A stretch of DNA of 64,000 nucleotides from Muraenolepis orangiensis. Its lineage: Eukaryota; Chordata; Actinopteri; Gadiformes; Muraenolepididae. The stretch covers positions 17,046,902-17,110,901 of the forward strand of contig CM051002.1 of the NCBI GenBank assembly GCA_027704905.1. Direction: 5' to 3'. The notes below the pieces were generated by a model. The model was not told the origin of the DNA. It searched no databases and saw only the letters and a program-made list of their open reading frames with translations. The first letter of the stretch is position 1; the number at the start of each line of letters is the position of its first letter. Of the stretch, positions 1 to 14,610 are shown one piece after another. Made by a program: the position numbers and the translations under genes.

Positions 1-122
1 CCTCTTCGGGGAGGTAATGACCAAGATCATGAATGTCGGCCTAAAATGAACAAACAACAACCATGCTCCCAATGACTCATTCATTGGTCGGGTTGTGACA
101 GGACAGCCGCCTCCTCCTCCTC

Positions 123-156
<34 letters not shown>

Positions 157-618
157 AAGCTGTCATCCCCAGCCCCGGAGTCGGTCTCGACCTACCACCT
201 CCACAGTCAGTATGTCGCGACTTCTTCCCTTTAAGCTGACAATTACGATCATTAAGACTAGACGGTGAAACCTCCCGAAGGATTTTGCTGGCACTGACCA
301 AAACACAAAAATGACGCTACTAAAGCTACAGCTTTAGGCCCATTCAGAGGCAGCAGGCCGAGTACCAGAGTGGTTGGGACATTATTTATAGAATTCCCCA
401 AGATAAGCGGAGCAAGGTTGAAGGTCCCTTTTGTCTTTTCTATGATTGATGGAACATATGTATATTTATGCTGTCATGCCATAATTATTTTTGTGTTCTT
501 CTGGCATTTGAAAGAATGGATTCCAACAGTAAAAAACACAATTTTAAAGGATTAATGAAGTTTATTATGGTGCTATTAATAAAGTACTCTGAATGAGAGT
601 CTCTCATAGGCGGCCTAC
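1..618. other. dcaf1 intron 11, no coding signal
   Basis: Left of the exon ending at 619 I find no continuation of DCAF1 in any minus-strand frame. The stretch holds a (CCT)n/poly-C tract at about 111-156 and otherwise unique AT-rich sequence. Confidence 0.6.
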
Positions 619-5997
<5,379 letters not shown>

Positions 5998-6587
5998 GAC
6001 TGAGATAGAGAGACACAGAGAAGAGCGAGACAGAAACAGAGAAGAGCGAGACAGAAACACAGAGAGCGACAGTATGAATGTCATTTATATTTATTCACAA
6101 ACATAGAAAACAAAGGTTACTAAATAATTGGTAAAGAGTGACGACATGGGGGAGAATTAGCCCGTGACACATTGAATAGAATAGTAAACGCTATAGTTAC
6201 TAATCAGGGGAGGGGGGGGGGGGGGGGGAGTAAGGCTGCTCGTCGTTCATTATTCGTATTCCACACAGGGGAATTAAAAGTGATTTAGCGTCCTGCAAGA
6301 GATCCAAAACAACAGGTGTCTGTGGCCGCTTGTAACATGACATTCAGCTCTGAGACGCCACTAGCTAACTAGCCGTTACACACTTAATTTAACCAACCAC
6401 CTGCTTGCCACCACATTCCCCTTGCGAAAAGCATCAGGGGCGGGGGGGTGTATTAAGAAGGGACACTTGTACAACTGTTATAACACAAGGCTGAATGTAT
6501 ATAGCGTGTGTATTACATTCCAAGTGTCCGTGACAGCATGTTTGAACCTCCTCATGTCAAACCGTTAGCAACATGCTACTCACTCAC

Positions 6588-6640
6588 CTGGACCGCCTTC
6601 CCTCGCGTTCACTTAAAGCTGAGTCTGTTATTTAAGCGTT
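6588..6640 (-). promoter_or_regulatory. Probable dcaf1 non-coding first exon and promoter
   Basis: On the minus strand a strong donor, CCAG followed by GTGAGTGAG, ends at 6588, about 590 bp upstream of the dcaf1 start codon. It is preceded by GC-rich sequence (6590-6640), and a CpG-containing stretch lies at 6735-6845. This fits a 5'UTR exon spliced to the exon carrying the ATG at 5997. The transcription start is inferred, not seen. Confidence 0.5.
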
Positions 6641-7170
6641 TGACGCGCTTAAATGAACGGGAACAGGGGTACAAATATGACCATTAAACTGTGAACATTA
6701 GACGCTAAAAGTTTCACATGTTTTGTTTTCAAACTTCTCCGCCGGCGCACGGGCATCGCGTCATTACGTTTAGTCACACGTTGATGACGACACGCGCGGA
6801 GAAGCGACACACGGGACTTGTAGTCATTGGCGGCGCGTTGACGCACGAGCAATTGTTGTAAAATTGTTGCTCACAAATTGTTAGACCAAGTATATTTGTT
6901 GGGTTTATATTTGAGGTATTTGGCAATTCATTCATATTTATATTATTGTGTTCTTTACTATGTATATTTTATTATTGTATTATTATTGTAGCCTTTTACT
7001 CATTCAAGTAGTAGACAAAGCTTGACTTAATCTTTCCTAATGTTTCGTCTTTAATCTGCAAAGTGTTGCTGCAATGTTATCTATATTATATAACTGTTCT
7101 TATATTAATGCTAATATAATTAACACAACTTAAATAAATAAAAACTAACGGAACAGCATGGAGCGTGACA
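6641..7170. other. Intergenic spacer between dcaf1 and the histone cluster
   Basis: A CpG-containing segment at 6735-6845 belongs to the dcaf1 promoter side. From about 6850 the sequence is AT-rich. The stretch from about 7015 is repeated at about 9270 and marks the left edge of the duplicated histone unit. No gene seen. Confidence 0.5.
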
Positions 7171-7174
7171 TTTT

Positions 7175-7298
7175 GGGGGCGGGGCTTACACCTTGTTATG
7201 AGGCGTCACACAACAGATGTCAATTAACCAATCAAGCCGCTAGTTATAAAAGCAGACCGTCGTCACCAGCGTGATATTCTTTGATCTGCGACTAACTG
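7175..7298 (+). promoter_or_regulatory. H2A copy 1 promoter and non-coding exon 1
   Basis: A GC box (GGGGGCGGGGC, 7175-7185), a CCAAT box (7228-7232) and a TATA box (TATAAAAG, 7245-7252) stand in normal order. A short first exon ends at a clear donor (ACTG before GTGAGT, donor at 7299). All elements except the exact spacer are kept in copies 2 and 3, so each copy carries its own promoter. The acceptor is not certain; candidates lie near 7436 and 7517. Confidence 0.75.
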
Positions 7299-7525
7299 GT
7301 GAGTGCACGGTCCTTTTTTGTGGGGGGGGGGGCGTGTCATAATTGTTGCCTTAAATGTGTCTTAAATAAATTGCCTTAAATGTGTCTTAAGACCATACCT
7401 TAGACTTTTTGTTTGTATGTTATATAGGGCTTTGAAGTTGTTTTTCCATTTTATACTTTGGCACTTTAATGAATTCTGAAACTTGAGTGGCCTTAACACT
7501 TGTTCTTCCCTGGAAGAGCTACAAC

Positions 7526-7939
7526 ATGTCTGGCCGTGGAAAGAAAGCCGAGGCCAAGCCCAAGGGCTCTTTGTCCAAGTCGTCCAGAGCGGGGCTCTCC
7601 TTCCCCGTGGGCCGCGTACAGAGGCTGCTGAAGAAGGCCTGCTCCGGTCAGAGAGTGGGCACGGGGGCAGCGGTGTACATGGCCGCCATCTTGGAGTACC
7701 TGTGCGCCGAGGTCCTCGAGCTCTCGGGGAACGCCTGTCGCGACAACAAGAGAACCCGCGTCGCCCCGCGACACCTCCTGTTGGCCGTCCGTAACGACGA
7801 GGAGCTGAACAAGCTGCTGGCCGGAGTGACCTTCTCTGAGGGCGGCGTCCTGCCCCACATCCAGGCCAGCCTGTTGCCCAAGAGTAGCCGTTCAAAGGAC
7901 GACAGCGTCGCAAAAGACGTCCAGTCCCAGGAGTTTTGA
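7526..7939 (+). CDS. Divergent histone H2A, H2A.X-like (SQEF tail), copy 1
   Basis: 137-residue core histone H2A, a nucleosome component. It starts MSGRGKK, has the H2A core RAGLSFPVGRVQRLL (about 21-35), the helix-2 segment AAILEYLCAEVLELSGNA and NDEELNKLLAGVT. The acidic-patch residues (Glu in LEYL, Glu in CAEV, Glu in LEL, DEE) are all present. The core differs clearly from canonical H2A (Cys residues, Ala for Pro in the L1 loop). The tail is long and ends VQSQEF, fitting the S-Q-E-hydrophobic motif phosphorylated by ATM/ATR/DNA-PK in H2A.X; Xenopus H2A.X-F also ends SQEF. I chose the ATG at 7526; an in-frame ATG at 7487 would add an unlike leader. The gene has an upstream donor and a poly(A) signal and I see no histone stem-loop, so it looks replication-independent, perhaps germline. 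Confidence 0.88.
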   Translation: MSGRGKKAEAKPKGSLSKSSRAGLSFPVGRVQRLLKKACSGQRVGTGAAVYMAAILEYLCAEVLELSGNACRDNKRTRVAPRHLLLAVRNDEELNKLLAGVTFSEGGVLPHIQASLLPKSSRSKDDSVAKDVQSQEF

Positions 7940-7980
7940 TTGATCACACATTTGTTTTTAAATTTTATGAAATCAATGTT

Positions 7981-7986
7981 AATAAA
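7981..7986 (+). terminator. Poly(A) signal of H2A copy 1
   Basis: AATAAA 42 bp after the stop codon. The 3' region lacks the replication-dependent histone stem-loop, so a polyadenylated mRNA is expected. Confidence 0.75.
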
Positions 7987-8439
7987 ACTATTTTTACACT
8001 TTTGTGGTACTGCTGAAGTGTCTCCTTGGACCAGGTGTTCAACTTTGCGTGTCCCTAGCAGAGTGGGCAGCTCTTGGTGGTGGTGGTTCTACAGGCCATT
8101 TATCAACATGAGATTTTCGAGCCTAGAGTAAAATCACAATTGAAATGATCCCGGTTCTATACTCTTATTTAATTATGCAACGTATCGTTTACGTAAGTGG
8201 TTATGTCCGTTTGTGGCGATTGCCTTAAATGCCGTTGTGTTGGTTTTCCTTTTGTGTCGTGATTTGCACCTTCTGAATCGAGCAAGCTGACTCGGTTTCC
8301 GAAAGAAAATGGCACTACGTCCGAATTCAACGGCAATCAGGTTTTTTCCATGTAGCGGCGGTATTGACATTAAAGTGAGTCGAGGTGCAGCTGCCAGCAT
8401 GGACTCAACGGAGCTGCAGCTTCGCAACGGACTGGTTTG

Positions 8440-8776
8440 GGGGACAGTTAACATGAAAAGGCTTATCTTAAAGTTCCAAAACAGCGATCAATAATCACCT
8501 AATTTCTCTGGCACAGGTCTTGTCATTAGCATTTTCACCTGTCAAACAATCAACTTAAATCCTACCGTTATGTGACCAGTGTTTTACGTTACGTTAAGCC
8601 TTTTCCATGTGGCATGTAGAGGAAAACCATTAATGTAACATAACCTAAATCCTATTACGGAAGTTTTGATATGTTGACAGGTGAAAGTGCTAATGACAAG
8701 ACCAATGCCAGAGACATTTGATTATTGATCGCGGTTTTGGAACTTTAAGTTACGTTAAGCCTTTTAGACTGTCCCC
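8440..8776. mobile_element. Fold-back MITE, copy in unit A
   Basis: The ends GGGGACA and TGTCCCC are the tips of long imperfect inverted arms (about 100-140 bp each; for example the left arm has TCTTGTCATTAGC, answered by GCTAATGACAAGA on the right). No coding capacity. The same position in the third unit (near 15270) lacks it, so it is a real insertion. The superfamily is unassigned; TTTGG flanks the unit-B copy on both sides. Confidence 0.8.
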
Positions 8777-8951
8777 TGATTTAGCCGTGAAATGCCGGAA
8801 GTGTTCCCTTCTTCAGCACGCTGTGATGCTATCATGCTAGGCTAACTCGTAACTATCACTCTGGACCTCGGTCTCAAGCGCGGTTTGCTTTATTTCAGAC
8901 CCGACAAGCAGACTAGACGATTTATGTAATGACCACCTATAAGTTGACTTG

Positions 8952-9035
8952 ATGTCTGCTTCGTGCGCCGTGCGACTAGCTTTACAATATCTTAGAAACG
9001 GTGAGCTGTCAGAGAAGAGGAGATATCGAGCAGAG
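8952..9035 (+). other. Duplicated ccdc51 exon 1, unit A
   Basis: 84-bp open segment from an ATG to a GTGAGAG donor, nearly identical to the exon at 15419-15502 upstream of intact ccdc51. No ccdc51 coding exon follows before the next H2A gene, so this is an orphan 5' exon, possibly still a promoter. Confidence 0.7.
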
Positions 9036-9481
9036 GTGAGAGCGTTTGTAGGTCATCTCGTGTCTTTAATCGATATCTTTAATAACACAGACGTTTGATT
9101 ATCTGAGTGCATTTGTGTACACATTTGTCACTGACACGTAGTGAATCGTACACTACTATTTAAATACGTCGAGTCAACAACACGCTGCCGTGTTTAATAT
9201 ATATATAATTATATATCTGTGATGGTGGTTTCAGACAGAGCATGTACAAATAAAAAATCCCATTAGAGAAAGAATTGACTTAATGTTTCCTAATGTTTCA
9301 TCTTTAATCTGCAAAGTGTTGCTGCAATGTTATCTATATTATATAACTGTTCTTATATTAACGCTAATATAATTAACACAACTTAAATAAATAAAAACTA
9401 ACGGAACAGCATGGAGCGTGACATATTTGGGGGCGGGGCTTACACCTTGTTATGAGGCGTCACACAACAGATGTCAATTAA

Positions 9482-9552
9482 CCAATCAAGCCGCTAGTTA
9501 TAAAAGCAGACCGTCGTCGCCAGCGTGATATTCTTTGATCTGCGACTAACTG
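9482..9552 (+). promoter_or_regulatory. H2A copy 2 promoter and non-coding exon 1
   Basis: CCAAT (9482-9486) and TATAAAAG (9499-9506), then a short exon ending at a GTGAGT donor (9553). Almost identical to the copy-1 promoter, including an upstream GGGGGCGGGGC. Confidence 0.75.
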
Positions 9553-9745
9553 GTGAGTGCACGGTCCTTTTTGCGGGGGTGTCATAATAATTGTTTGCTT
9601 TGTGTCTTAAGACCTTACCAAGGACTTTTTGTTTGTATGTTATATAGGGCTTTGAAGTTGTTTTTCCATTTTATACTTTGGCACTTTAATGAATTCTGAA
9701 ACTTGAGTGGCCTTAACACTTGTTCTTCCCTGGAAGAGCTACAAC

Positions 9746-10159
9746 ATGTCTGGCCGTGGAAAGAAAGCCGAGGCCAAGCCCAAGGGCTCTTTGTCCAAGT
9801 CGTCCAGAGCGGGGCTCTCCTTCCCCGTGGGCCGCGTACAGAGGCTGCTGAAGAAGGCCTGCTCCGGTCAGAGGGTGGGCACGGGGGCCGCGGTGTACAT
9901 GGCCGCCATCTTGGAGTACCTGTGCGCCGAGGTCCTCGAGCTCTCGGGGAACGCCTGTCGCGACAACAAGAGAACCCGCGTCGCCCCGCGACACCTCCTG
10001 TTGGCCGTCCGTAACGACGAGGAGCTGAACAAGCTGCTGGCCGGAGTGACCTTCTCTGAGGGCGGCGTCCTGCCCCACATCCAGGCCAGCCTGTTGCCCA
10101 AGAGTAGCCGTTCAAAGGACGACAGCGTCGCAAAAGACGTCCAGTCCCAGGAGTTTTGA
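9746..10159 (+). CDS. Divergent histone H2A, H2A.X-like (SQEF tail), copy 2
   Basis: Encodes exactly the same 137 residues as copy 1. I find only two base differences in the coding sequence, both silent (AGA/AGG and GCA/GCC near residues 43-49). The start was chosen by the MSGRGKK N-terminus, as for copy 1. Its own promoter lies at 9482-9552 and its own AATAAA at 10201. It is probably active, since nothing is disrupted. Near-identity here, against visibly greater divergence in the flanking DNA, suggests gene conversion or purifying selection. Confidence 0.88.
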   Translation: MSGRGKKAEAKPKGSLSKSSRAGLSFPVGRVQRLLKKACSGQRVGTGAAVYMAAILEYLCAEVLELSGNACRDNKRTRVAPRHLLLAVRNDEELNKLLAGVTFSEGGVLPHIQASLLPKSSRSKDDSVAKDVQSQEF

Positions 10160-10200
10160 TTGACCACACATTTGTTTTAAAATTTTATGAAATCAATGTT

Positions 10201-10206
10201 AATAAA
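10201..10206 (+). terminator. Poly(A) signal of H2A copy 2
   Basis: AATAAA at the same distance from the stop codon as in copy 1; no histone stem-loop seen. Confidence 0.75.
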
Positions 10207-10383
10207 ACTATTTTTACACTTTTGTGGTACTGCTGAAGTGTCTCCTTGGACCAGGTGTTCAACTTTGCGTGTCCCTAGCAGAGTGGGCAGCTCTTGGTGG
10301 TGGTGGTTCTACAGGCCATTTATCAACTTGAGATTTTCGAGCCTAGAGTACAAATCACAATTGAAATGATCCCGGTTCTATAC

Positions 10384-10808
10384 TGTTACGGCTGTGTGTA
10401 GCCGTAGTGTTTGTGTTTTCTTATCGTTTCTCCCAGGTAACTGCTTGATTGAGCACAGTGCTCAATCAGGATAAGAGGATAAAAGGCTGGGAGACACTTC
10501 CAGTGGGCCAGACTACAACTCCCGAGTTGTTCTTGTGGGTTCTGTTTGAGACAACGGCAGTATTGGATATCTTAGTTTTGTAGGTTGTCTGTGGAAGTTT
10601 AGGTTGTGGCTATTTAGCGTTACTTGTATTTTGATCAGTTAGTGTAGGGGTAGTAGTTTTCATTTCATGTGTTTCTCGGAAACCTGTTTTGTTACCCTTT
10701 CACAATAAACCTTGTTTATTTTTGTATTCTCCCATCTCCTCTGGTTCTTGTCCCCCCCCCCCCCGGTTTTTATATTATATCCCCTAGATCTGGTATGGGG
10801 TCGTAACA
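10384..10808 (+). mobile_element. Solo LTR of a retrotransposon, 5-bp target duplication
   Basis: 425-bp insertion starting TGTTACG and ending CGTAACA, the TG...CA form of LTRs. It is flanked by perfect direct repeats TATAC at 10379-10383 and 10809-10813. Unit A has the intact empty site at about 8160 (TATAC once). Inside are a TATA-like GGATAAAAGG near 10470, an AATAAA near 10701 and a hairpin (TGATTGAGCAC, one-base loop, about 10446-10468). No internal retroelement genes are present, so this is a recombined solo LTR. Family not assigned. Confidence 0.92.
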
Positions 10809-11065
10809 TATACTCTTATTCAATTATGCAACATATCGTTTACGTAAGTGGTTATGTCCGTTTGTGGCGATGGTCCTAAATGCCGTTGTGTTGGTTTTCC
10901 TTTTGTATCGTGATTTGCACCTTCTGAAGTGCGCAAGCTGACTGTTTCCGAAAGAAAATGGCACTGCGTCCGAATTCAATGTCTGCAATGGCAATCAGGT
11001 TTTCTCCATGTAGTCGAGATATTGACATTTACTAAAGTGAGTCGAGGTCGCAACTGACTGGTTTG

Positions 11066-11400
11066 GGGGACATTTAACGTGAAAAGGCTTAACGTAACAA
11101 AGTTCCAAAACGGCGATCAATAATCGCCAAATTTCTCTCGAATATGTCTTGTCATTAGCATTTTCACCTGTCAAACTATCTAAACTTAAATCCTACCTTT
11201 GTGACCTTAAGTGTTTTACGTTACGTTTTCTACATTGCATGGAGAGAAACACTTAATGTAACATAACCTAAATCCTACTGTTACGGAAGTTTCGATATTT
11301 TGACAGGTGAAAGTGGCAATGACAAGACATATGCCAGAGACATTTGATTATTGATCGCGGTTTTGAAACTAAGTTAGGTTAATCATTTTAGACTGTCCCC
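11066..11400. mobile_element. Fold-back MITE, copy in unit B
   Basis: Same element and position as in unit A, with the same inverted-arm structure and TGTCCCC end, but with many substitutions and small indels relative to it. It was present before units A and B separated. Confidence 0.8.
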
Positions 11401-11544
11401 TGATTTGGCCGTGAAATGCCGGAAGTGTTCCCTTCAGCACGCTGTGTGATGCTATCATGCTAGGCTAACTCGTAACTATCACTTATTTTAGACCCGACAA
11501 GCAGACTAAACTATCGATGTAATGACCACCTATAAGTTGACTTG

Positions 11545-12676
11545 ATGTCTGCTTCGTGCGCCATGCGACTAGCTTTACGATATCTTAGAAACTGTGAGCT
11601 GTCGGTGAAGAAGAGATATCGAGAAGAGGTGAGAGCGTCATCTCGTGTCTTTAATCGATATCTTTAATTATCTAATAAGCTTATTTGTGTACACATGATT
11701 TTTCACTGACATGTAGTGACTCGTACACTACTATTTGAATACGTCGAGTCAACAACACGCTGCTGTGTTGTTTAAAAAATTTATATTTATTGTAAACTTT
11801 GTGACGGTGATTTCAGACAGAGCATGTACAAATAAAAAATCCCATTAGAGAAAAAATAAATAAAGATAGTCTGTTGGAACAATCTACACGGCTCATTAGA
11901 AACATTTAAACTACCCCAGAGTGTACCTTTTAGTTTCCCCCCGCTCAACCCACCCCTTATACCCAATATCTATGTATCAGTACAGTCTAAATAACTTCTG
12001 TCCCTCCAGAATACTCCGATATTGTTCCAGTGATCCTTCAAACTGAAGCGCCGTTCATCATATTCTCAATAAGGTACCACTAACGTTGACATCTAGTAAT
12101 TTAGCAGACGCGTTTATTCAAGTAAACACTGTCAGCCCCACTACAAACCCACCCCACCAGAGAGAGGAGGGGCGGAGGTGGTGAAGGAGAGCCCCCTTGC
12201 AGCTCTGAAAGTACAGCTGAATTCTGGTTCTACTCCCACCTCCTACCGGCGGGAGGGTCTCGGTGCCTTTGAGCAAAAATGTGTGTGTGTGTGCGCAGTA
12301 CGGGTCAGACTAGGCCGGTCTTGTCTCCTGCAGCTCCAAGGGATGCTGGGGATTGAGTGGAGTCAGAGGTCATCTCATGTCGCCACAGAGATGGTGAACT
12401 GCTGGTGGGCGGGCTACAAGGAGGACTCAACAAGGTGCGGGAGGCCACTGTGTACCTCAGTGACCCTCACTGAGGTACACACACACCACACACTTATTGT
12501 GTTGTGCAGTTATTGCATCGAAAATTGTGATTATGATATCCCCCCTCCAGGCAGAAACCTCCTTCATGGTGTCCAGGGGTCAGGTCCAGGAGGTCCAGGC
12601 CAGCCAGGAGTCGGGTGTCCCGGGAGGAGCCTCACTACCTGGAGTTGGCCACACTGGAGCACAAACTACTGCAGAT
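11545..12676 (+). pseudogene. Decayed partial copy of ccdc51
   Basis: Holds, in order, the exon-1 segment (11545-11628), exon 2 (12010-12073) with the start ATG changed to ATA, only the 3' part of exon 3 (about 12131-12210), exon 4 (about 12334-12474) with deletions and a frame break, and a truncated exon 5 (about 12552-12676). Exons 6 and 7 are absent. A recognisable remnant is ETSFMVSRGQVQEVQASQES. Loss of the start codon, deletions and missing exons make it a pseudogene. Confidence 0.85.
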
Positions 12677-13009
12677 CAGTCCAGGCCTCTCATTACATCT
12701 AACCTAAATACTGCAGGTCAGCTCTCTTCTCTTCTCACATGTATACTGTGGGATGGGGAGTAAGCGTTCCAATGTACCTGTTGCAATTGGCTAATACAAA
12801 TATCTTGTATCTTGTATTAACTCTAACCTAGAACTACTGCAAGTCACCCCTCTCCTCTCATTACCTCTAACTAGAACTACTGCAGGTCAGCCCTCATGTA
12901 GTGTTTAGTACAGCCAGAACAACAGACAAAAGCATAGCAGTGCTATTTTATCTTGATATGTTTTCTTAATTTCTTTTTGGTTTAACAGATCATCTTTATT
13001 TATTTTTCC

Positions 13010-13362
13010 TCTAATGGGATTACTTGATTGTACATGCTCTGTCTGATATCGTCCATCAGTGTTCACAATAAATGTATTAAAAAAATAATAATTTAAAAAG
13101 AAACGGTGGTCTACAACCATGTAAAATGTTGACTCAACGTATTTAAATAGTATCGTACTTACACACTCACCTTATGTCAGTGACAAATCATGTGTTCAGA
13201 AATAAGCTTAGATAATCAAACGTCTGTGTTATTAAAGATATTGATTAAAGACACGACTTGACCTACAAATGCTCTCACCTCTGCTCGCTATCACTTCTCT
13301 AACAGCTCAGTTTCTAAGATATTAAACATCGTCGACAACGTCGCATGGCGTATGAAGCCAAA
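13010..13362 (-). repeat. Inverted copy of the ccdc51 exon-1 block
   Basis: The reverse complement matches the block at about 8950-9265 and 11545-11855: exon-1 remnant (about 13279-13362), its donor, the following intron start and the CATGTACAAT/CCCATTAGAG stretch. It is diverged and its exon no longer begins with the intact ATG. Together with 11545-11855 it forms an inverted repeat around the ccdc51 pseudogene. Confidence 0.8.
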
Positions 13363-13510
13363 CTACATTTTTTATTTCTAATCTTACTGTGTTCTTTAAC
13401 ACTAATTAACGCTTACATAATTAACAATAACAAACGGCACAGTATGGAGCACGACATATTCAGGAGCGACGCTAACACCTAATTGACGTCACGCAACAGA
13501 TGCCAATTAA

Positions 13511-13572
13511 CCAATCAAGCCGCTAGTTATAAAATCAGACCGTCGTGACGTACTATGACGTGCGATTAACTG
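13511..13572 (+). promoter_or_regulatory. H2A copy 3 promoter
   Basis: CCAAT (13511-13515), TATAAAAT (13528-13535) and a GTGAGT donor at 13573, in the same arrangement as copies 1 and 2. The upstream GC box is eroded. Confidence 0.65.
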
Positions 13573-13754
13573 GTGAGTGCACTTTTCTTGTGGGAGAAAT
13601 ACATGCTGCCTTCACGTGTCTAAAGACTTTTTATTTGTATGTTATATAGGGCTTTAACGTAGTTTTTCAATTAAAACTAACGCACATTAATGAATTCTTA
13701 AACTTGAGGGGCCTTAACAGTTGTTATTCTTTCCCCTCCCGGAGACCTCTAAAG

Positions 13755-14156
13755 ATGGCTGGTCGTGGAAAGAAAGTCGGGGCCAAGCCCAAGCGCCCTA
13801 AATCCAAGTGGGCCAGAGCGGGGCTGGTCTTCCCTGTGGGCCACGTAGAAAGGCAGCTAAAGCTGGGCTTCATCGGTCCGACGGTGGGCGAGGAGACCGC
13901 GGTGTACCTGGGCGCCATCATACAGTCCGTGTGCGCCGAGGTCTCGGGGAACGCCTGTCGCGACAACGAGAGAAGCCCCCGCGTCGCCCCGCGACACGTC
14001 CTGTCGGCCGTCCGTCACGACGAGGAGCTGAACAGCCTGCTGGCCGGAGCGACCATCGGGGAGCGGCGACCTGCCCCTCGGCCGGCCAGCCTGTCGCCGA
14101 ACAAGACTACTAACCACTACTCTAAGGACTACAGCGTCCGGTCCCAGGAGTCTTAA
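13755..14156 (+). CDS. Strongly diverged H2A-like gene, copy 3 (open, possibly decaying)
   Basis: 133 residues, open from MAGRGKKVGAKPK to the stop, and clearly homologous to copies 1 and 2 (ARAGLVFPVGHVERQL, NACRDN, VAPRHVLSAVRHDEELNSLLAG). Key features are lost. The acidic-patch Glu of LEYL is Gln. Three residues of the LEL segment are missing (CAEVSGNA). An extra residue sits in the ERSPRVAPRH loop. The tail ends RSQES rather than SQEF, so the residue after Glu is not hydrophobic. It keeps CCAAT, TATA, donor and AATAAA. Either a degenerating paralogue or a fast-evolving variant; the frame has stayed open despite heavy change. Confidence 0.6.
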   Translation: MAGRGKKVGAKPKRPKSKWARAGLVFPVGHVERQLKLGFIGPTVGEETAVYLGAIIQSVCAEVSGNACRDNERSPRVAPRHVLSAVRHDEELNSLLAGATIGERRPAPRPASLSPNKTTNHYSKDYSVRSQES

Positions 14157-14192
14157 TGGATCACACGTTTTGAACTGTATCAAATCAATGTT

Positions 14193-14198
14193 AATAAA
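14193..14198 (+). terminator. Poly(A) signal of H2A copy 3
   Basis: AATAAA 36 bp after the stop, as in the other copies. Confidence 0.65.
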
Positions 14199-14610
14199 AC
14201 TGACACGCTAGTGTGGTCGTGCTGAAATGTGTCTTCTGGGACCAAGTTTTCCATGACTTTTCTTGGCTCTAGTTAAGTTGGCAGCTCGTCGTCGTGGTGG
14301 TGGTGGTTGTTGTAAAGGCCATTTGTCAACTTTCATCTCCTTCGAGCGTGCAAGTAAACGTGGTTTCTACTGTGGCCCTCAGCCGCAAATCACAATTGAA
14401 AACTACAAATCAAAAAACGTCGACAAACATTTACGTTATATGTAGGTCCCAGTCAGAGACGTAATACAATGAGCGAGGTTCTTTACTCTTTAATTCCGCG
14501 ATTTATCGTTTGAGTAAGTCTAGTGTTGGGTGTCGTGATTTGCACATTCTGAAGTGAGCAATGCGACTGACAGTTTCCACGAGAAAATATCGCAGCGTCC
14601 GAATTCAATA

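Larger units (their letters stand above)
7015..11870. repeat. Tandem segmental duplication: two histone-H2A-plus-ccdc51-exon-1 units
   Basis: Unit A (about 7015-9265) and unit B (about 9270-11870) share, in order: an AT-rich leader, GC box, CCAAT and TATA boxes, the H2A gene, a 3' segment, a fold-back MITE and a copy of the first ccdc51 exon. The H2A genes are 2,220 bp apart. Unit B is longer because of a solo LTR. A more diverged third unit spans about 13380-15510. Homology was read by eye. Confidence 0.9.

Noticed and set aside
1..60. Possible dcaf1 exon 12 on the minus strand after a TTTTAG acceptor
   Set aside because: The translation does not resemble the DCAF1 sequence expected after the QPHYK junction.
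7487..7525. Upstream in-frame ATG adding 13 residues to H2A
   Set aside because: All H2A proteins start at the MSGRGK-type N-terminus, and the extra leader lies in probable intron or 5'UTR sequence.
7362..7947. Antisense open frames over the H2A genes
   Set aside because: Shadows of the GC-rich histone coding sequence, with no domain of their own; the same applies at 9615-10169 and 13857-14183.
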